Part shown: one piece after another, positions 8,911 through 17,333 of the stretch
How positions within the stretch are numbered: the first letter of the stretch is position 1
How the letters are laid out: every line of letters starts with the position of its first letter
Source of the DNA: Methanobacteriota archaeon
GTDB taxonomy: Archaea > Halobacteriota > Methanosarcinia > Methanosarcinales > Methanosarcinaceae
Direction: 5' to 3'
Assembly (NCBI GenBank): GCA_030054735.1
Contig: JASGVX010000111.1
Coordinates: 1-60,632, forward strand
Length of the DNA stretch: 60,632 bases
The notes under the pieces: generated by a model
Told to the model about the DNA's origin: nothing
Database searches by the model: none
What the model saw: only the letters and a program-made list of their open reading frames with translations
Program-made: the position numbers and the translations under genes

Positions 8911-9777
8911 TTAAAGCTCTATAGAATCAGACCTGGGATCCATGATGGACCTCAATTCGGAACCAATAAGGTTTGTGGCAAGGACAAAAATCATAATCAT
9001 GCCGCCTGCGGATAAAGCCATCATAGGGGCAGTCTGAAGGTATAGAAGCCCATCCTTCAGGATCGTACCCAGTTCAGGTGTCGGAGGCTGAATGCCTAGT
9101 CCGAGGAACCCAAGCCCTGAGATTGCAACGATCCTGGACCCAAGCCCGAGAGTTGCGATCTCAATAATAGGCCCGTAGCTGTTAGGGAGAATATGGCGGA
9201 AGAGAATGTATCTGTCAGATGCCCCGAGAGCCTTTGCTGCCTCAACAAATCCGCTGTTTTTTAGCGAGAGGGTAGAGCCCCTTATCATACGTGCATACTT
9301 TGCCCAGCCTGAAATGGAAAAGGAAAGAATAATGCCTGCAGGACTCGGGCCTACAACGCCAACAATAGCAATTGCAAGGACGATATTGGGAAAAGCAAGC
9401 AGGATATCAGTCATTCTCATAAGGAATGCATCGTACTTGCTGAAATAACCTGCATACATGCCTATAATGAACCCTGCAGTTACCACTATGAGAGTTGAAA
9501 TGATTGCAATTGAGAGCGAGGTCTGAGCACCATGCACTATGCGGCTGAATATACACCTTCCGAACTGGTCGGTTCCCAGGGGAAAGGATGCTGAGGGGGG
9601 AGATAACTTCTCTTTGAAATTCATTTCTGCAGGGTCGTGAGGGGAAATTGTTGGAGCCATTATAGCCAGCATGGAGATAAGGACAAACAGTAGAACACCG
9701 ATTGTGAGCGTCGTGTTTCCCTTAAAAAGCTCCCATGCCCTGTTCATGCCGGACACAGCCATGTGTGAATATTCCAT
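8911..9777 (-). CDS. Nickel/peptide-type ABC transporter permease (NikC/DppC-like)
   Basis: This 288-residue inner permease has five to six membrane segments. It carries the DppC-family N-terminal stretch (PTISPHDPAEMNFKEKLSPP, then PLGTDQFGRCIFSR) and the coupling loop EAAKALGASDRYILFRHILP. It starts 1 bp after the stop of the other permease gene, so the two are probably translated together. With the NikB-like permease it would form the channel of an Opp/Nik-class importer. The sequence alone does not say whether the substrate is a peptide, a metal or a metal chelate. Confidence 0.9.
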   Translation of the reverse strand: MEYSHMAVSGMNRAWELFKGNTTLTIGVLLFVLISMLAIMAPTISPHDPAEMNFKEKLSPPSASFPLGTDQFGRCIFSRIVHGAQTSLSIAIISTLIVVTAGFIIGMYAGYFSKYDAFLMRMTDILLAFPNIVLAIAIVGVVGPSPAGIILSFSISGWAKYARMIRGSTLSLKNSGFVEAAKALGASDRYILFRHILPNSYGPIIEIATLGLGSRIVAISGLGFLGLGIQPPTPELGTILKDGLLYLQTAPMMALSAGGMIMIFVLATNLIGSELRSIMDPRSDSIEL

Positions 9778-9778
9778 A

Positions 9779-10723
9779 TTACTCTCCCTGCCCCCTTACC
9801 GCCGGGTCAAGATAAAGGTGGATGATGTCGACACCGAGATTTATCAGGACAATAATGACTGCAAAAGTGAGCATGCAGCCCTGGACTACCATAATGTCCA
9901 TTGAGGAGACCGAATTCACAAGAAGCCTCCCAATCCCGGGAAGTGCAAACATGCTTTCTATAACTACCACACCTCCAAAAAGCCACCCAAACTGGGTTCC
10001 CATGTATATTATCACAGGGACCAGAGCGTTCTTAAGGGCATGCCTCTGAATAACGTCCCTTCGGCTGAGCCCTTTAGCACGTGCTGTCCTGATATAATCC
10101 TGCTCAAGCGTTTCGACCATGCTCGTTCGCATGATGCGCATTGTTATTGCTGTAAGGCCGACCGAGAGTGTAAGAGAGGGAAGAATGAAATATTTTATCC
10201 CTCCAGCTCCTGCAATCGGAAAAATGCCCAGATAAACGCCTCCCACCAGCATGAAGATTATCGCAACGAAAAAATCAGGGCTCGAGAGGCTGATGACTGA
10301 AGCAAACCTGCATATATGGTCCACAGGCCCATTCTGCCTCAATGCAGAAATTATTCCGAGAGGGATGGCTGTGGAAGCCGATACAAGCATTGTAAGGACA
10401 GAAAGAGTGAAGGTTACGGGTAGAGCGTTTCTTATTTCTTCCATTGTGCTCCTTTTTGTCTGGTAGGAATACCCCAGGTCTCCATGCACAACCCTTGACG
10501 CCCATTTCAGATAACTGATATGCCAGGGATCATCAAGCCCCATCTCCTCATGAAGCTTGGCTACTGCTTCTTTAGGGGGACTTTCCGTGCCAAGGGTGGC
10601 TCGAAGTGTAATCTCAGCCGGGTCTCCAGGCGAGAGGGAGATTACAGCAAAAGTGATGAGGGAGATCCCAAACATCACATATGCCAGTTGAAACAGGCGG
10701 TTCAGTACGATTCTCTGTGTCAT
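9779..10723 (-). CDS. Nickel/peptide-type ABC transporter permease (NikB/DppB-like)
   Basis: This 314-residue permease has the family's N-terminal membrane anchor (RLFQLAYVMFGISLITFAVI), the SPGDPAE motif, and the conserved C-terminal loop EQDYIRTARAKGLSRRDVIQ followed by FGGVVVIESMFALPGIGRLL. It sits 50 bp downstream of the binding-protein gene and abuts the second permease. It is the outer-facing half of the channel in a Nik/Opp-class importer. The length is normal and no lesions are seen. Confidence 0.9.
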   Translation of the reverse strand: MTQRIVLNRLFQLAYVMFGISLITFAVISLSPGDPAEITLRATLGTESPPKEAVAKLHEEMGLDDPWHISYLKWASRVVHGDLGYSYQTKRSTMEEIRNALPVTFTLSVLTMLVSASTAIPLGIISALRQNGPVDHICRFASVISLSSPDFFVAIIFMLVGGVYLGIFPIAGAGGIKYFILPSLTLSVGLTAITMRIMRTSMVETLEQDYIRTARAKGLSRRDVIQRHALKNALVPVIIYMGTQFGWLFGGVVVIESMFALPGIGRLLVNSVSSMDIMVVQGCMLTFAVIIVLINLGVDIIHLYLDPAVRGQGE

Positions 10724-10773
10724 TCTTGCTCAAACCTGTCATTTATGGCAGGATGCGGGAGGATTTTCCCGCA

Positions 10774-12321
10774 TCAGGTGATTGAGACACTCTCAAGATT
10801 GAGGGAGTACTCTGTAGGGTGGAGGCGGTATCCCTGTATATTTGAGCTGGTGACGTCAATGTTTACATAGTAGTTAAGATATGCAACAGGCGCTTCCTCA
10901 ACAACAATTGCCTGAACCTCATCATAGAGTTTTTTTCTGACAGCGATATCTGAAGTTTCTCTGGCCTGTTCTATCAGCTCGTCCACACGGTCATTATGCC
11001 AGCGATAAGCTCCCCAGCCATCTATTGACGTACCGCTTGAGTGATAATCAGTCATCATTATCTCGTGGGGGTCCGGTGTGAAGAGCAACCCTCTCCCTAG
11101 AAGGAAAATATCGAATTCTCCTTTATTCCTCAGAGAGTTTGCAGCGTCGGTATTGAGGACCTTAAGTTCTGTCTCAATCCCTACTTCCTTGAACTGCTGC
11201 TGGAGCACTTCAGCTATTGGTGGAAGTTCTGCACGCTCAGGGTAAGTGACAAGAGTAATTTTCAGGGGTTTTCCTTCTCTATCAAGGACTCCGTCTCCGT
11301 CAGTATCGATCCACCCTGCATCTCCAAGGAGAGCCTTTGCTTTTTCTATGTCATGTGCGTAAGGGGCAATCTCCTTATTAGCCCAGTAAAAGTCTTGCGG
11401 GAAAAGCCCTGCTGCCGTGGTCCCGTATCCGTGAAGGACGTATGTCAGTATTTCTTCACGGTCAATAGCATAATTTACAGCCTGACGCACTCGCATATCG
11501 TCAAAAGGCGCTTTTTCTGTGTTGAACCCCATCATCCTTACACGGGCAATAGGCTGCTGCAGGACGGTGTAGCCATCCTTTTTCAATCCTTCAGCAATCT
11601 CAGGGGGGAGGATCATAGCTATCTGAATCTCCTTGCTGTCAAGGAGCATCTTTCTCGTAACCGCTTCAGGGATTATCCGGTATATCACTTTATCAACCAG
11701 AGCAGTCTGTCCCCAGTAATCCTGGTTTTTGACTATAACAATCTCTTCTTCAGGTTTCCAGGATTCAAAGACGAAAGGCCCTGTGCCGATAGGCTTTACC
11801 ACATTGCCTTTTTCATCATAAGACCCGGGGGAAAGGGCAGCACTTTCTGCTTTGGAGAGATAGGCAGGCAGTGCAGGGAAAGTTGAATTCAGGCTGATTT
11901 TCAGGGTCAGGTCATCCGGAGCCTCAATGGATGATACCGGGATTTTCCCGAATATTGGCTCTGACTTGGCAAAGGACCTTTCGAGAGAGGCTTTCATGGT
12001 GCCGGCTGTGAAAGGGGTCCCGTCATGGAACCGGACATTTTCTCTCAAAGAGAAAGTCCAGTCTTTTCCATCGCTTGAGACTTCCCATGATTTTGCAAGG
12101 TTAGGGATGATCTTCCCCTCATAATTGACTCCTACAAGGGTTTCCACGTACCCGAGCCTCTGAGAAATGTAACCTGACAGGTGAGTGTCAATGGTATTGG
12201 GGCTCCATTGTCCCGAGATGGTAAGCGTCTGAAGTTCTTTCTGCTCTTCCTTTTCTGTACAGCCTGCTCCCATGACAACGAGAGCCAGAAGTATCAAGAA
12301 AATTCCCTCTTTTCGTTTCAT
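10774..12321 (-). CDS. Nickel/peptide-class substrate-binding lipoprotein (NikA/DppA-like)
   Basis: This family-5 extracellular solute-binding protein has a lipoprotein signal (hydrophobic stretch ending VVMGAGC) and the family signature ending in NLAKSWEVSSDGKDWTFSLR and FHDGTPFTAG. It would capture the ligand outside the cell and hand it to the permeases. The frame opens at a GTG at 12333, but ATG 12321 gives a compact signal peptide MKRKEGIFLIL. It lies between the ATPase and permease genes, 160 bp after the second ATPase. NikA-like and DppA-like receptors are hard to tell apart, and I cannot assign metal-binding residues. Confidence 0.88.
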   Translation of the reverse strand: MKRKEGIFLILLALVVMGAGCTEKEEQKELQTLTISGQWSPNTIDTHLSGYISQRLGYVETLVGVNYEGKIIPNLAKSWEVSSDGKDWTFSLRENVRFHDGTPFTAGTMKASLERSFAKSEPIFGKIPVSSIEAPDDLTLKISLNSTFPALPAYLSKAESAALSPGSYDEKGNVVKPIGTGPFVFESWKPEEEIVIVKNQDYWGQTALVDKVIYRIIPEAVTRKMLLDSKEIQIAMILPPEIAEGLKKDGYTVLQQPIARVRMMGFNTEKAPFDDMRVRQAVNYAIDREEILTYVLHGYGTTAAGLFPQDFYWANKEIAPYAHDIEKAKALLGDAGWIDTDGDGVLDREGKPLKITLVTYPERAELPPIAEVLQQQFKEVGIETELKVLNTDAANSLRNKGEFDIFLLGRGLLFTPDPHEIMMTDYHSSGTSIDGWGAYRWHNDRVDELIEQARETSDIAVRKKLYDEVQAIVVEEAPVAYLNYYVNIDVTSSNIQGYRLHPTEYSLNLESVSIT

Positions 12322-12365
12322 TTTACTAATCACACCTAATTTTTATGTCAAAACTACTGCTGCAA

Positions 12366-12392
12366 AAATTCACATACGGAGAACGTGAATTT
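12366..12392. promoter_or_regulatory. Inverted repeat before the binding-protein gene
   Basis: AAATTCAC and GTGAATTT form a perfect 8-bp inverted repeat with an 11-nt centre in the 160-bp gap between the ATPase genes and the receptor gene. It could be an operator for an internal promoter, or an RNA hairpin that lets the receptor be made in excess. The function is inferred from position. Confidence 0.35.
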
Positions 12393-12493
12393 ATGTATGC
12401 AGCAAGTCTATGGAATAATCTGAAGTCATTGGAGTAATTCTGTTTTTTTTGCCGCCGTTTTATGTCTCCGGTTCTTGCAGCCTGATGCGGCCC

Positions 12494-13405
12494 TCAGGCG
12501 TGTGGAATCTTATGGCAACGCATCCTCCTGTCTTTGTATTCCCGCATCTCGGGGTTGTGGAGGCATTTTTCTGTCTTTTTCGGGCAGAACTGGTAATATA
12601 CACATGATCCTGGAGGCCGGACTCCCTGAGGCTCAGTGAGTGGTAATGTACATGAGTCGGAAATTGATGTGATTCTGCGGGTGAACGGGTGAAGCGGCCT
12701 GTCAAGGACCCCTTTTCCTTCCTCTACGACCTGCCCGCCAAACATTATGGCAGTCCTGTCTCCTATCATATGAGCGAGTCCCTGGTCGTGGGTGATGAAG
12801 AGGAGAGCACATCCGAGCTTTTGCTGGAGGCTCTGCAGGAGGCGGACAATAGCCGCCTGGGTTGAAACGTCCAGCATTGAAGTAGGTTCATCACATATGA
12901 TCAGGGCCGGTTCGAGCGCGATAGCCCGGGCAATAACGGCCCTCTGCAATTCCCCACCGCTGAGCTGGTGTGGGTATCGGGATGCCTGTTCCGGCTCAAG
13001 CCCTACAAGCCCCAGGAGCTTCTCCAGTTCTTCTCCAACTTGCCTTCCATGAGGCAATGCATCCGGATGGATGCGGAAGGGCTCGCATATGGAGTCAGCT
13101 ACTTTCCATCTCGGGTTCAGTGCGCTTTCCGGTTGCTGGTGCACGATCTGGATTTTCCGCCGGATAAGGCGGAGTTTTTTTTCATTCAGCCCTGTCAGGT
13201 TTTGTCCTTCAAAGAATACTTCTCCGCTGGTCGGAGGGATGAGCAGGAGAAGCAGTCTCGATAGAGTGGATTTGCCGCACCCACTTTCTCCCACAAGGGC
13301 AAGGGTTTCTCCGGTATTTATCTGGATATCCACCCCATCAACAGCAATAATCCGGTTCTTCCCCGGGGGGTTGAATATCTTCGTTAGCCCTCTTCCTTCA
13401 ATCAT
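12494..13405 (-). CDS. Nickel/oligopeptide ABC transporter ATPase (DppF/NikE-like)
   Basis: This ATPase has Walker A GESGCGKST, signature LSGGELQRA, Walker B LIICDEP and a switch histidine in FITHD. The C-terminal oligopeptide-transporter extension has the usual cysteines (GSCVYYQFCPKKTEKC). Its start overlaps the end of the upstream ATPase by 8 bp, so the two are translationally coupled and probably act as the NikD/NikE heterodimer that drives the permease pair. The length of 303 residues is typical. Confidence 0.92.
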   Translation of the reverse strand: MIEGRGLTKIFNPPGKNRIIAVDGVDIQINTGETLALVGESGCGKSTLSRLLLLLIPPTSGEVFFEGQNLTGLNEKKLRLIRRKIQIVHQQPESALNPRWKVADSICEPFRIHPDALPHGRQVGEELEKLLGLVGLEPEQASRYPHQLSGGELQRAVIARAIALEPALIICDEPTSMLDVSTQAAIVRLLQSLQQKLGCALLFITHDQGLAHMIGDRTAIMFGGQVVEEGKGVLDRPLHPFTRRITSISDSCTLPLTEPQGVRPPGSCVYYQFCPKKTEKCLHNPEMREYKDRRMRCHKIPHA

Positions 13406-14336
13406 ACAACCAGCACCTTACTGCTGACCCCTCTTGAAGAGTAATTAATGGCGGTTCAACTCTGCACCTTTCTATTGCGTAAGTGCAGCGAGATCTAAAC
13501 CTGCAGCCTCCGTCATATTTGTCTGATTCTCTTGTCCTGCCAGATATGGGGTGAAGGCCGTTTTCCGGGAGCGAGAGTAGCATCCCTCTGGCATACGGGT
13601 GAAGGGGGCCGTTAAAAAAGCTCTCTTTTTCCCTGATCTCCATGATTCTTCCGGAATACATGACTGCGATCCTGTCAGCGAGACTTCGGGCAAATGACAG
13701 GTCATGTGTGATTACAAGCAGAGTTATTCCTTTCTCACGCAGAGCCCGGAGAAGAGCAGAGACAGACTGCCTGTTCATTATATCTATACCTTTTGTCGGC
13801 TCATCAGCTATGAGCACTTCCGGAAGACCTGCAATCCCCATAGCAACAAGCGACCTCTGAAGCATTCCGCCGCTGAATGAATAGGGGTAGGAGTCAATTC
13901 TTTCTTCTGGAGGAGTTATCCGGACGAATTGAAGAAGTTCAAGAACCTTTTTTCGAACTATAGATCTGTTCTTTTCTACATGGAGATATATAGGCTCCCC
14001 TATCTGGGCTCCGACCGTCATCGAAGGGTTCATTGCTCCAGCGGGATTCTGGGGAACCCAGGCAAGTTTGCTACCGCGTATCGTTTCAAGTTCTCTTTCA
14101 GAAAGTGTCAGAAGGTCAGTGCCACGATATCTTACAATTCCGGCAACTGTACAGTTTGCAGGTAGAAGTCCAAGAAGCGCGAGGCCCAATACTGATTTTC
14201 CGCTTCCGCTCTCCCCTATGACTGCAAGTGTCTCGGATTCTCTGATACTGATATCAACGCCGTCAACGGCACGGGTGACATTGCCTGACGCGAAAAAGTG
14301 CACATGCAGCTTCTGGGCCTCAAGAATCGTGTCCAT
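13398..14336 (-). CDS. Nickel/oligopeptide ABC transporter ATPase (DppD/NikD-like)
   Basis: This is the first gene of the importer operon. It has Walker A GESGSGKS, the family motif WVPQNPAGAMNP around the Q-loop, the signature FSGGMLQRS, Walker B VLIADEP, and a Cys-rich C-terminal extension (GGCRFRSRCTYAIERC). In the usual heterodimer this subunit pairs with the downstream ATPase. The ATG at 14336 has a weak ribosome-binding site and lies just downstream of a tandem 27-bp repeat and a TATA box. Confidence 0.92.
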   Translation of the reverse strand: MDTILEAQKLHVHFFASGNVTRAVDGVDISIRESETLAVIGESGSGKSVLGLALLGLLPANCTVAGIVRYRGTDLLTLSERELETIRGSKLAWVPQNPAGAMNPSMTVGAQIGEPIYLHVEKNRSIVRKKVLELLQFVRITPPEERIDSYPYSFSGGMLQRSLVAMGIAGLPEVLIADEPTKGIDIMNRQSVSALLRALREKGITLLVITHDLSFARSLADRIAVMYSGRIMEIREKESFFNGPLHPYARGMLLSLPENGLHPISGRTRESDKYDGGCRFRSRCTYAIERCRVEPPLITLQEGSAVRCWLYD

Positions 14337-14364
14337 AATCTCTTTTTTCCATTTTTTACTTAAA

Positions 14365-14437
14365 TTTTGTTATGAAAATTATAGGGTGTATTTTTGTTAT
14401 GAAAATTATAGGGTGTATGATATTACTATTTATATTC
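14365..14437 (-). promoter_or_regulatory. Importer promoter with perfect 27-bp tandem repeat
   Basis: A 27-bp unit (TTTTGTTATGAAAATTATAG followed by GGTGTAT) occurs twice head to tail without mismatch at 14365-14391 and 14392-14418. Just upstream on the minus strand is the TATA box CGAATATAAATAG (14427-14438). RNA would begin near 14403, so the repeats cover the start site and early leader. That is a typical place for a repressor to block transcription, for example one sensing the imported ligand. Confidence 0.5.
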
Positions 14438-14439
14438 GT

Positions 14440-15119
14440 TTCTATATATTTTATGACAATTGAAAAATAAATTGCTAGATATTTAGACCCCTTGAAAGAA
14501 GATCAGTTTTTTAAAGACTATTAAACCTTATTTACTCAATTAAATATAGTGTCATTTCTTCTCCAATTAAAATACATGATCTAAGTGATCTATTTCAAAT
14601 TTAAAGATTTTATATACTTCAATTAGCGTATTAAATTTTTTTTCTTTACTTTCATCAATTAATTTCGTAAGGAAGAAAGTGATAGTAGATGCTTTATTCA
14701 GAAATTAATAATAACTGTGAAGAAATAAAGATTCTATTTCATTTATTTATCCGTTTTAAAGATAATTATAGGCTATTTATTCAAAAAATCAGTTTTTAGA
14801 GTGTATTTTATTGAGGAATTTCGAAATACATGTCTATAGACCAAAATAAGCATTCTATATACTTATTTAGCGTTGGTTTGGAAGGACCCTAATTAAATTA
14901 TTTATTTGGTTTTTTGGTTGTACATATTTAGGCTTTTTTATTAAATTGTTACATTTATAGTAATGAAAGGCAGGTATTTGTTTACAAGCGTCAACCCTCC
15001 GGTTGTAATGTATCTGGGCTTGTAACGCAAGGATGTCCCTCAGAAATTGTTTCACTCCCTATTTTATTAGATCTTGCTCCTGTTAATAGATTGATCCCGA
15101 AAAACTGCAAGGAGTATAA
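14440..15119. other. AT-rich gap without a recognisable gene
   Basis: I see no supported gene here. A 62-codon minus-strand frame at 14867-15055 has a somewhat protein-like stretch (residues ILALQAQIHYNRRVDACKQI) and may be a transposase scrap. It has no ribosome-binding site and I do not recognise it. Confidence 0.3.
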
Positions 15120-15296
15120 ATGGCAAACTACTCCTGTAAAACTGCAGATTTAGGGAGGTTTAAAATGGCAAACTACTTTTTAATGATTGTGAGAATATCC
15201 AGAAACCAATCTATTCCGGTATCCATAAAGGTTTCAGAACTACATTTCCTGAAAAGAATCTCGATTGATATTTCAAATCGAGGTTCAAAGAAGTAA
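15120..15296 (+). CDS. Small ORF (58 or 43 codons) with duplicated ribosome-binding site and start
   Basis: ATG at 15120 is preceded by AAGGAG with 5-bp spacing. An in-frame ATG at 15165 is preceded by GGGAGGT. Both starts begin ATGGCAAACTACT, so the start region looks duplicated with a 45-bp period. The longer product starts MANYSCKTADLGRFKMANYF; both forms end ISIDISNRGSKK. A hairpin (CTCGATT/AATCGAG) lies near the 3' end of the ORF. I do not recognise the protein. The ribosome-binding sites argue for translation, but it may be the remnant start of a lost gene. Confidence 0.35.
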   Translation: MANYSCKTADLGRFKMANYFLMIVRISRNQSIPVSIKVSELHFLKRISIDISNRGSKK

Positions 15297-15487
15297 TTTT
15301 GGATTTTTGGAATCAGCTCTGTACATTTCAGAGGAAAATTCCGTTTTACAAGTAAATCAAGTAAACTTGATTTTACTTACTACTAGAAACATATCAATAT
15401 ATATAAACATTCGCATATTAGAGAATACATAATTTAAAAAGAAGATAAATAAAACAAGTAAAAATGAAAAACTGATAATATTATAAA

Positions 15488-15694
15488 ATGAAAAAAAACT
15501 CCGAAAATAAATTAATGACTTTGTTTGTTGCAAGATTAAGGCTGCAACAGCAAATATTTTCAATCCTTGATTTAATGGATCATGCTCCTGGATCTGAAAT
15601 TATTTACCATGATGGCACAACATTTCTTCTTTTAACACAACGGCATGTCAGAAATAATGACTTAGAAAAAAGGGAATTTTTTACTATTTATTGA
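15488..15694 (+). CDS. Unrecognised 68-residue ORF
   Basis: The frame is open from ATG 15488 to a stop at 15694 in very AT-rich DNA. The sequence is polar with a central LRLQQQIFSILDLMDH amphipathic stretch and no known motif. No clear ribosome-binding site precedes it, and it is surrounded by transposon debris. It may be a small regulatory protein or a chance frame. I list it because it is coding-like rather than because a function is visible. Confidence 0.25.
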   Translation: MKKNSENKLMTLFVARLRLQQQIFSILDLMDHAPGSEIIYHDGTTFLLLTQRHVRNNDLEKREFFTIY

Positions 15695-15738
15695 TCTATA
15701 TACCCTGAGTTCCCAAAGTTTAAGCGCATAAATCTAAT

Positions 15739-15864
15739 TTAGGAATAGTTGAAATATGACTTCAAGTTTTCACTTTGCTAATGACTTTATAATTGCACTT
15801 CCCAATATCATTAATAACAATATGGGTTATAAGTGTTTGAAATTATATTTACACCATTCCTTAG
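15739..15864. mobile_element. MITE family 1, copy A
   Basis: This is a 126-bp element with imperfect terminal inverted repeats (TTAGGAATAGT ... ACCATTCCTTAG). The interior is shared with copies B (39661), C (42901), D (46463) and E (53062), including the block TTGCACTTCCCAATATCATT. It has no coding capacity. It lies against a degraded transposase gene on its right. Confidence 0.8.
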
Positions 15865-16323
15865 CATCTCTTTGCTAATTTTCCTCTAGTTCAGATCAAG
15901 ATTAATGTCTATGCTATCGATTATGATCTGGCTTATACCTCTTTTACAACGAGGACAAACATTGTTAAGAACTCAAATAACGAAGTTAATAAACAACTGA
16001 TCTGGATCAAAGCTACTCATGACGCTGTAAACTTCATCTTCAGAAGGTACTGACTTGATTCTCATAAATTTTCGTAATTTTTTCTTATCGTCCAATTCTC
16101 TAACTACATAGGAAATTTCAAGGCAAAAATACATGCTTAAAATAACGATTTTCAGGGAAGGAATTGATTTTTCAAGAGGCAGTATTTCGTATTGTGCAAG
16201 AATTTGCCTGGAAGATCGCAAATCAAAAATGTTTAATATCTCGGAAGGCAGTTTCCATTTGTAATCTTCGTGTGTTGGTATAAGCGGAGGTTTCATAAAA
16301 ATCACCATCGGAGGAGAGTACAA
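15865..16323 (-). pseudogene. Truncated DDE transposase, N-terminal part
   Basis: The intact part is a 116-residue frame beginning MYSPPMVIFMKPPLIPTHED with the stretch LRKFMRIKSVPSEDEVYSVM, which I associate with N-termini of Methanosarcina DDE transposases. After an in-frame stop the same frame continues through CPRCKRGI to DSIDINLDLN, the place where the first catalytic aspartate is expected, meets another stop, and is then cut off by MITE copy A. The gene is therefore a remnant. Confidence 0.6.
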
Positions 16324-16429
16324 ACTCTGAAATAAATTTTACGATTTTATACGACAGAAAATAGAATTTTAGACAAAAATAGAATGTATTTTTTAAGGAA
16401 AACGAAATTTAATATCCTTTTTGGATAAT

Positions 16430-16526
16430 AAAATATTTATATTACTTATTATTCTATAGGATTTTTTAGGTCCCTCAAGTATATTAACACCTTTTTTTAT
16501 AAATATATTAATAGTAAGGAGGCAGC
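16430..16526 (+). promoter_or_regulatory. Promoter and strong ribosome-binding site of the methyltransferase pair
   Basis: A TATA-like AAATATTTATATTA lies at about 16430-16443, and a second, TTTATAAATATATTAA, at about 16495-16510. The second is too close to the ATG to leave room for a leader containing the site. AAGGAGG sits 4 bp before ATG 16527, one of the best ribosome-binding sites in the window. Confidence 0.45.
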
Positions 16527-17333
16527 ATGACTCTACAGATTGATTGGGAGACAGCATGGGCTGAAGGCATAAGTGAAATGAACCGGCTTTCCAGCACAGG
16601 GTACTGGAACCGGAGGGCAGACGATTATTCTGATATGGTGCTGGCAAGCGACTGCAACCATGGACGTAATATCCTCCGTCTGTTTGAACGGGAAGGGCTT
16701 CTGGAAAAAGAGTGGCATGTTCTCGATATTGCGTCAGGGCCGGGAGCAATAACTGTCCCTTTTGCAGAGAGAGTGGAAAGGGTGACTGCAGTCGAGCCTG
16801 CTGAGAGGATGGCAGCGGCTCTGATGTCGTATGCAGAGGGCAGAAATCTTGACAACATCGACTTAATACCTCAGACCTGGCAGGATGTAGATACAGCAGC
16901 ATACGCGAAAAACTATGACCTGGTCATTTGCTGCCATGCACTCTGGCAGTTTCCGGATGTCCTCCATCAGGTACGGCGTATGGAGGAAGTTTCCAGGGGC
17001 TACTGCTGTCTTGCCCACGGTTTCGAAGCACCGGCTGAGACGGGCAAATTGATGGAAACTCTGGGGATTAATGAAGGTGACTTTGACCAGTTCATCACAA
17101 TATTCAACCTTCTCAATGATGCCGGAGTTCACCCAAATGTTGATGTGATCGATTATACCCTCAACAGGTCTGTTGCCTCAGCAGTTGCTTCTACCAGCAA
17201 GCTTGTGGAAAAGTACAGGCCACTGAGTGACAGTGACCGTATATTTATTCAGGAGTATATGCAGAAACGTTCTAAGAATGGCATTTATATGGTTAACGGC
17301 AGGATGGGGGTGCTCTGGTGGGAAGTAGCATGA
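16527..17333 (+). CDS. Class I SAM-dependent methyltransferase, first of a tandem pair
   Basis: This is a Rossmann-fold methyltransferase of 268 residues. SAM-binding motif I is VLDIASGPGAIT (residues 65-76) and the acidic end of strand 2 is in TAVEPAERM. An N-terminal IDWETAW and WNRRADDYS segment precedes the fold. The next gene encodes a clear paralogue and overlaps it by 4 bp (ATGA), so the two products may work in sequence or as a complex. The pair sits between the Nik/Opp-type importer and HAD hydrolase B. The methyl acceptor is unknown. The nearby importer would allow a role in modifying a transported small molecule, but that is inference. Confidence 0.88.
   Translation: MTLQIDWETAWAEGISEMNRLSSTGYWNRRADDYSDMVLASDCNHGRNILRLFEREGLLEKEWHVLDIASGPGAITVPFAERVERVTAVEPAERMAAALMSYAEGRNLDNIDLIPQTWQDVDTAAYAKNYDLVICCHALWQFPDVLHQVRRMEEVSRGYCCLAHGFEAPAETGKLMETLGINEGDFDQFITIFNLLNDAGVHPNVDVIDYTLNRSVASAVASTSKLVEKYRPLSDSDRIFIQEYMQKRSKNGIYMVNGRMGVLWWEVA

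Noticed and set aside
14867-15055. 62-codon minus-strand ORF
   Set aside because: No ribosome-binding site and no recognisable homology; kept only as a remark on the gap.
16393-16902. 169-codon minus-strand frame opposite the first methyltransferase
   Set aside because: It is the antisense shadow of a gene with clear SAM-binding motifs and has a low-complexity composition.
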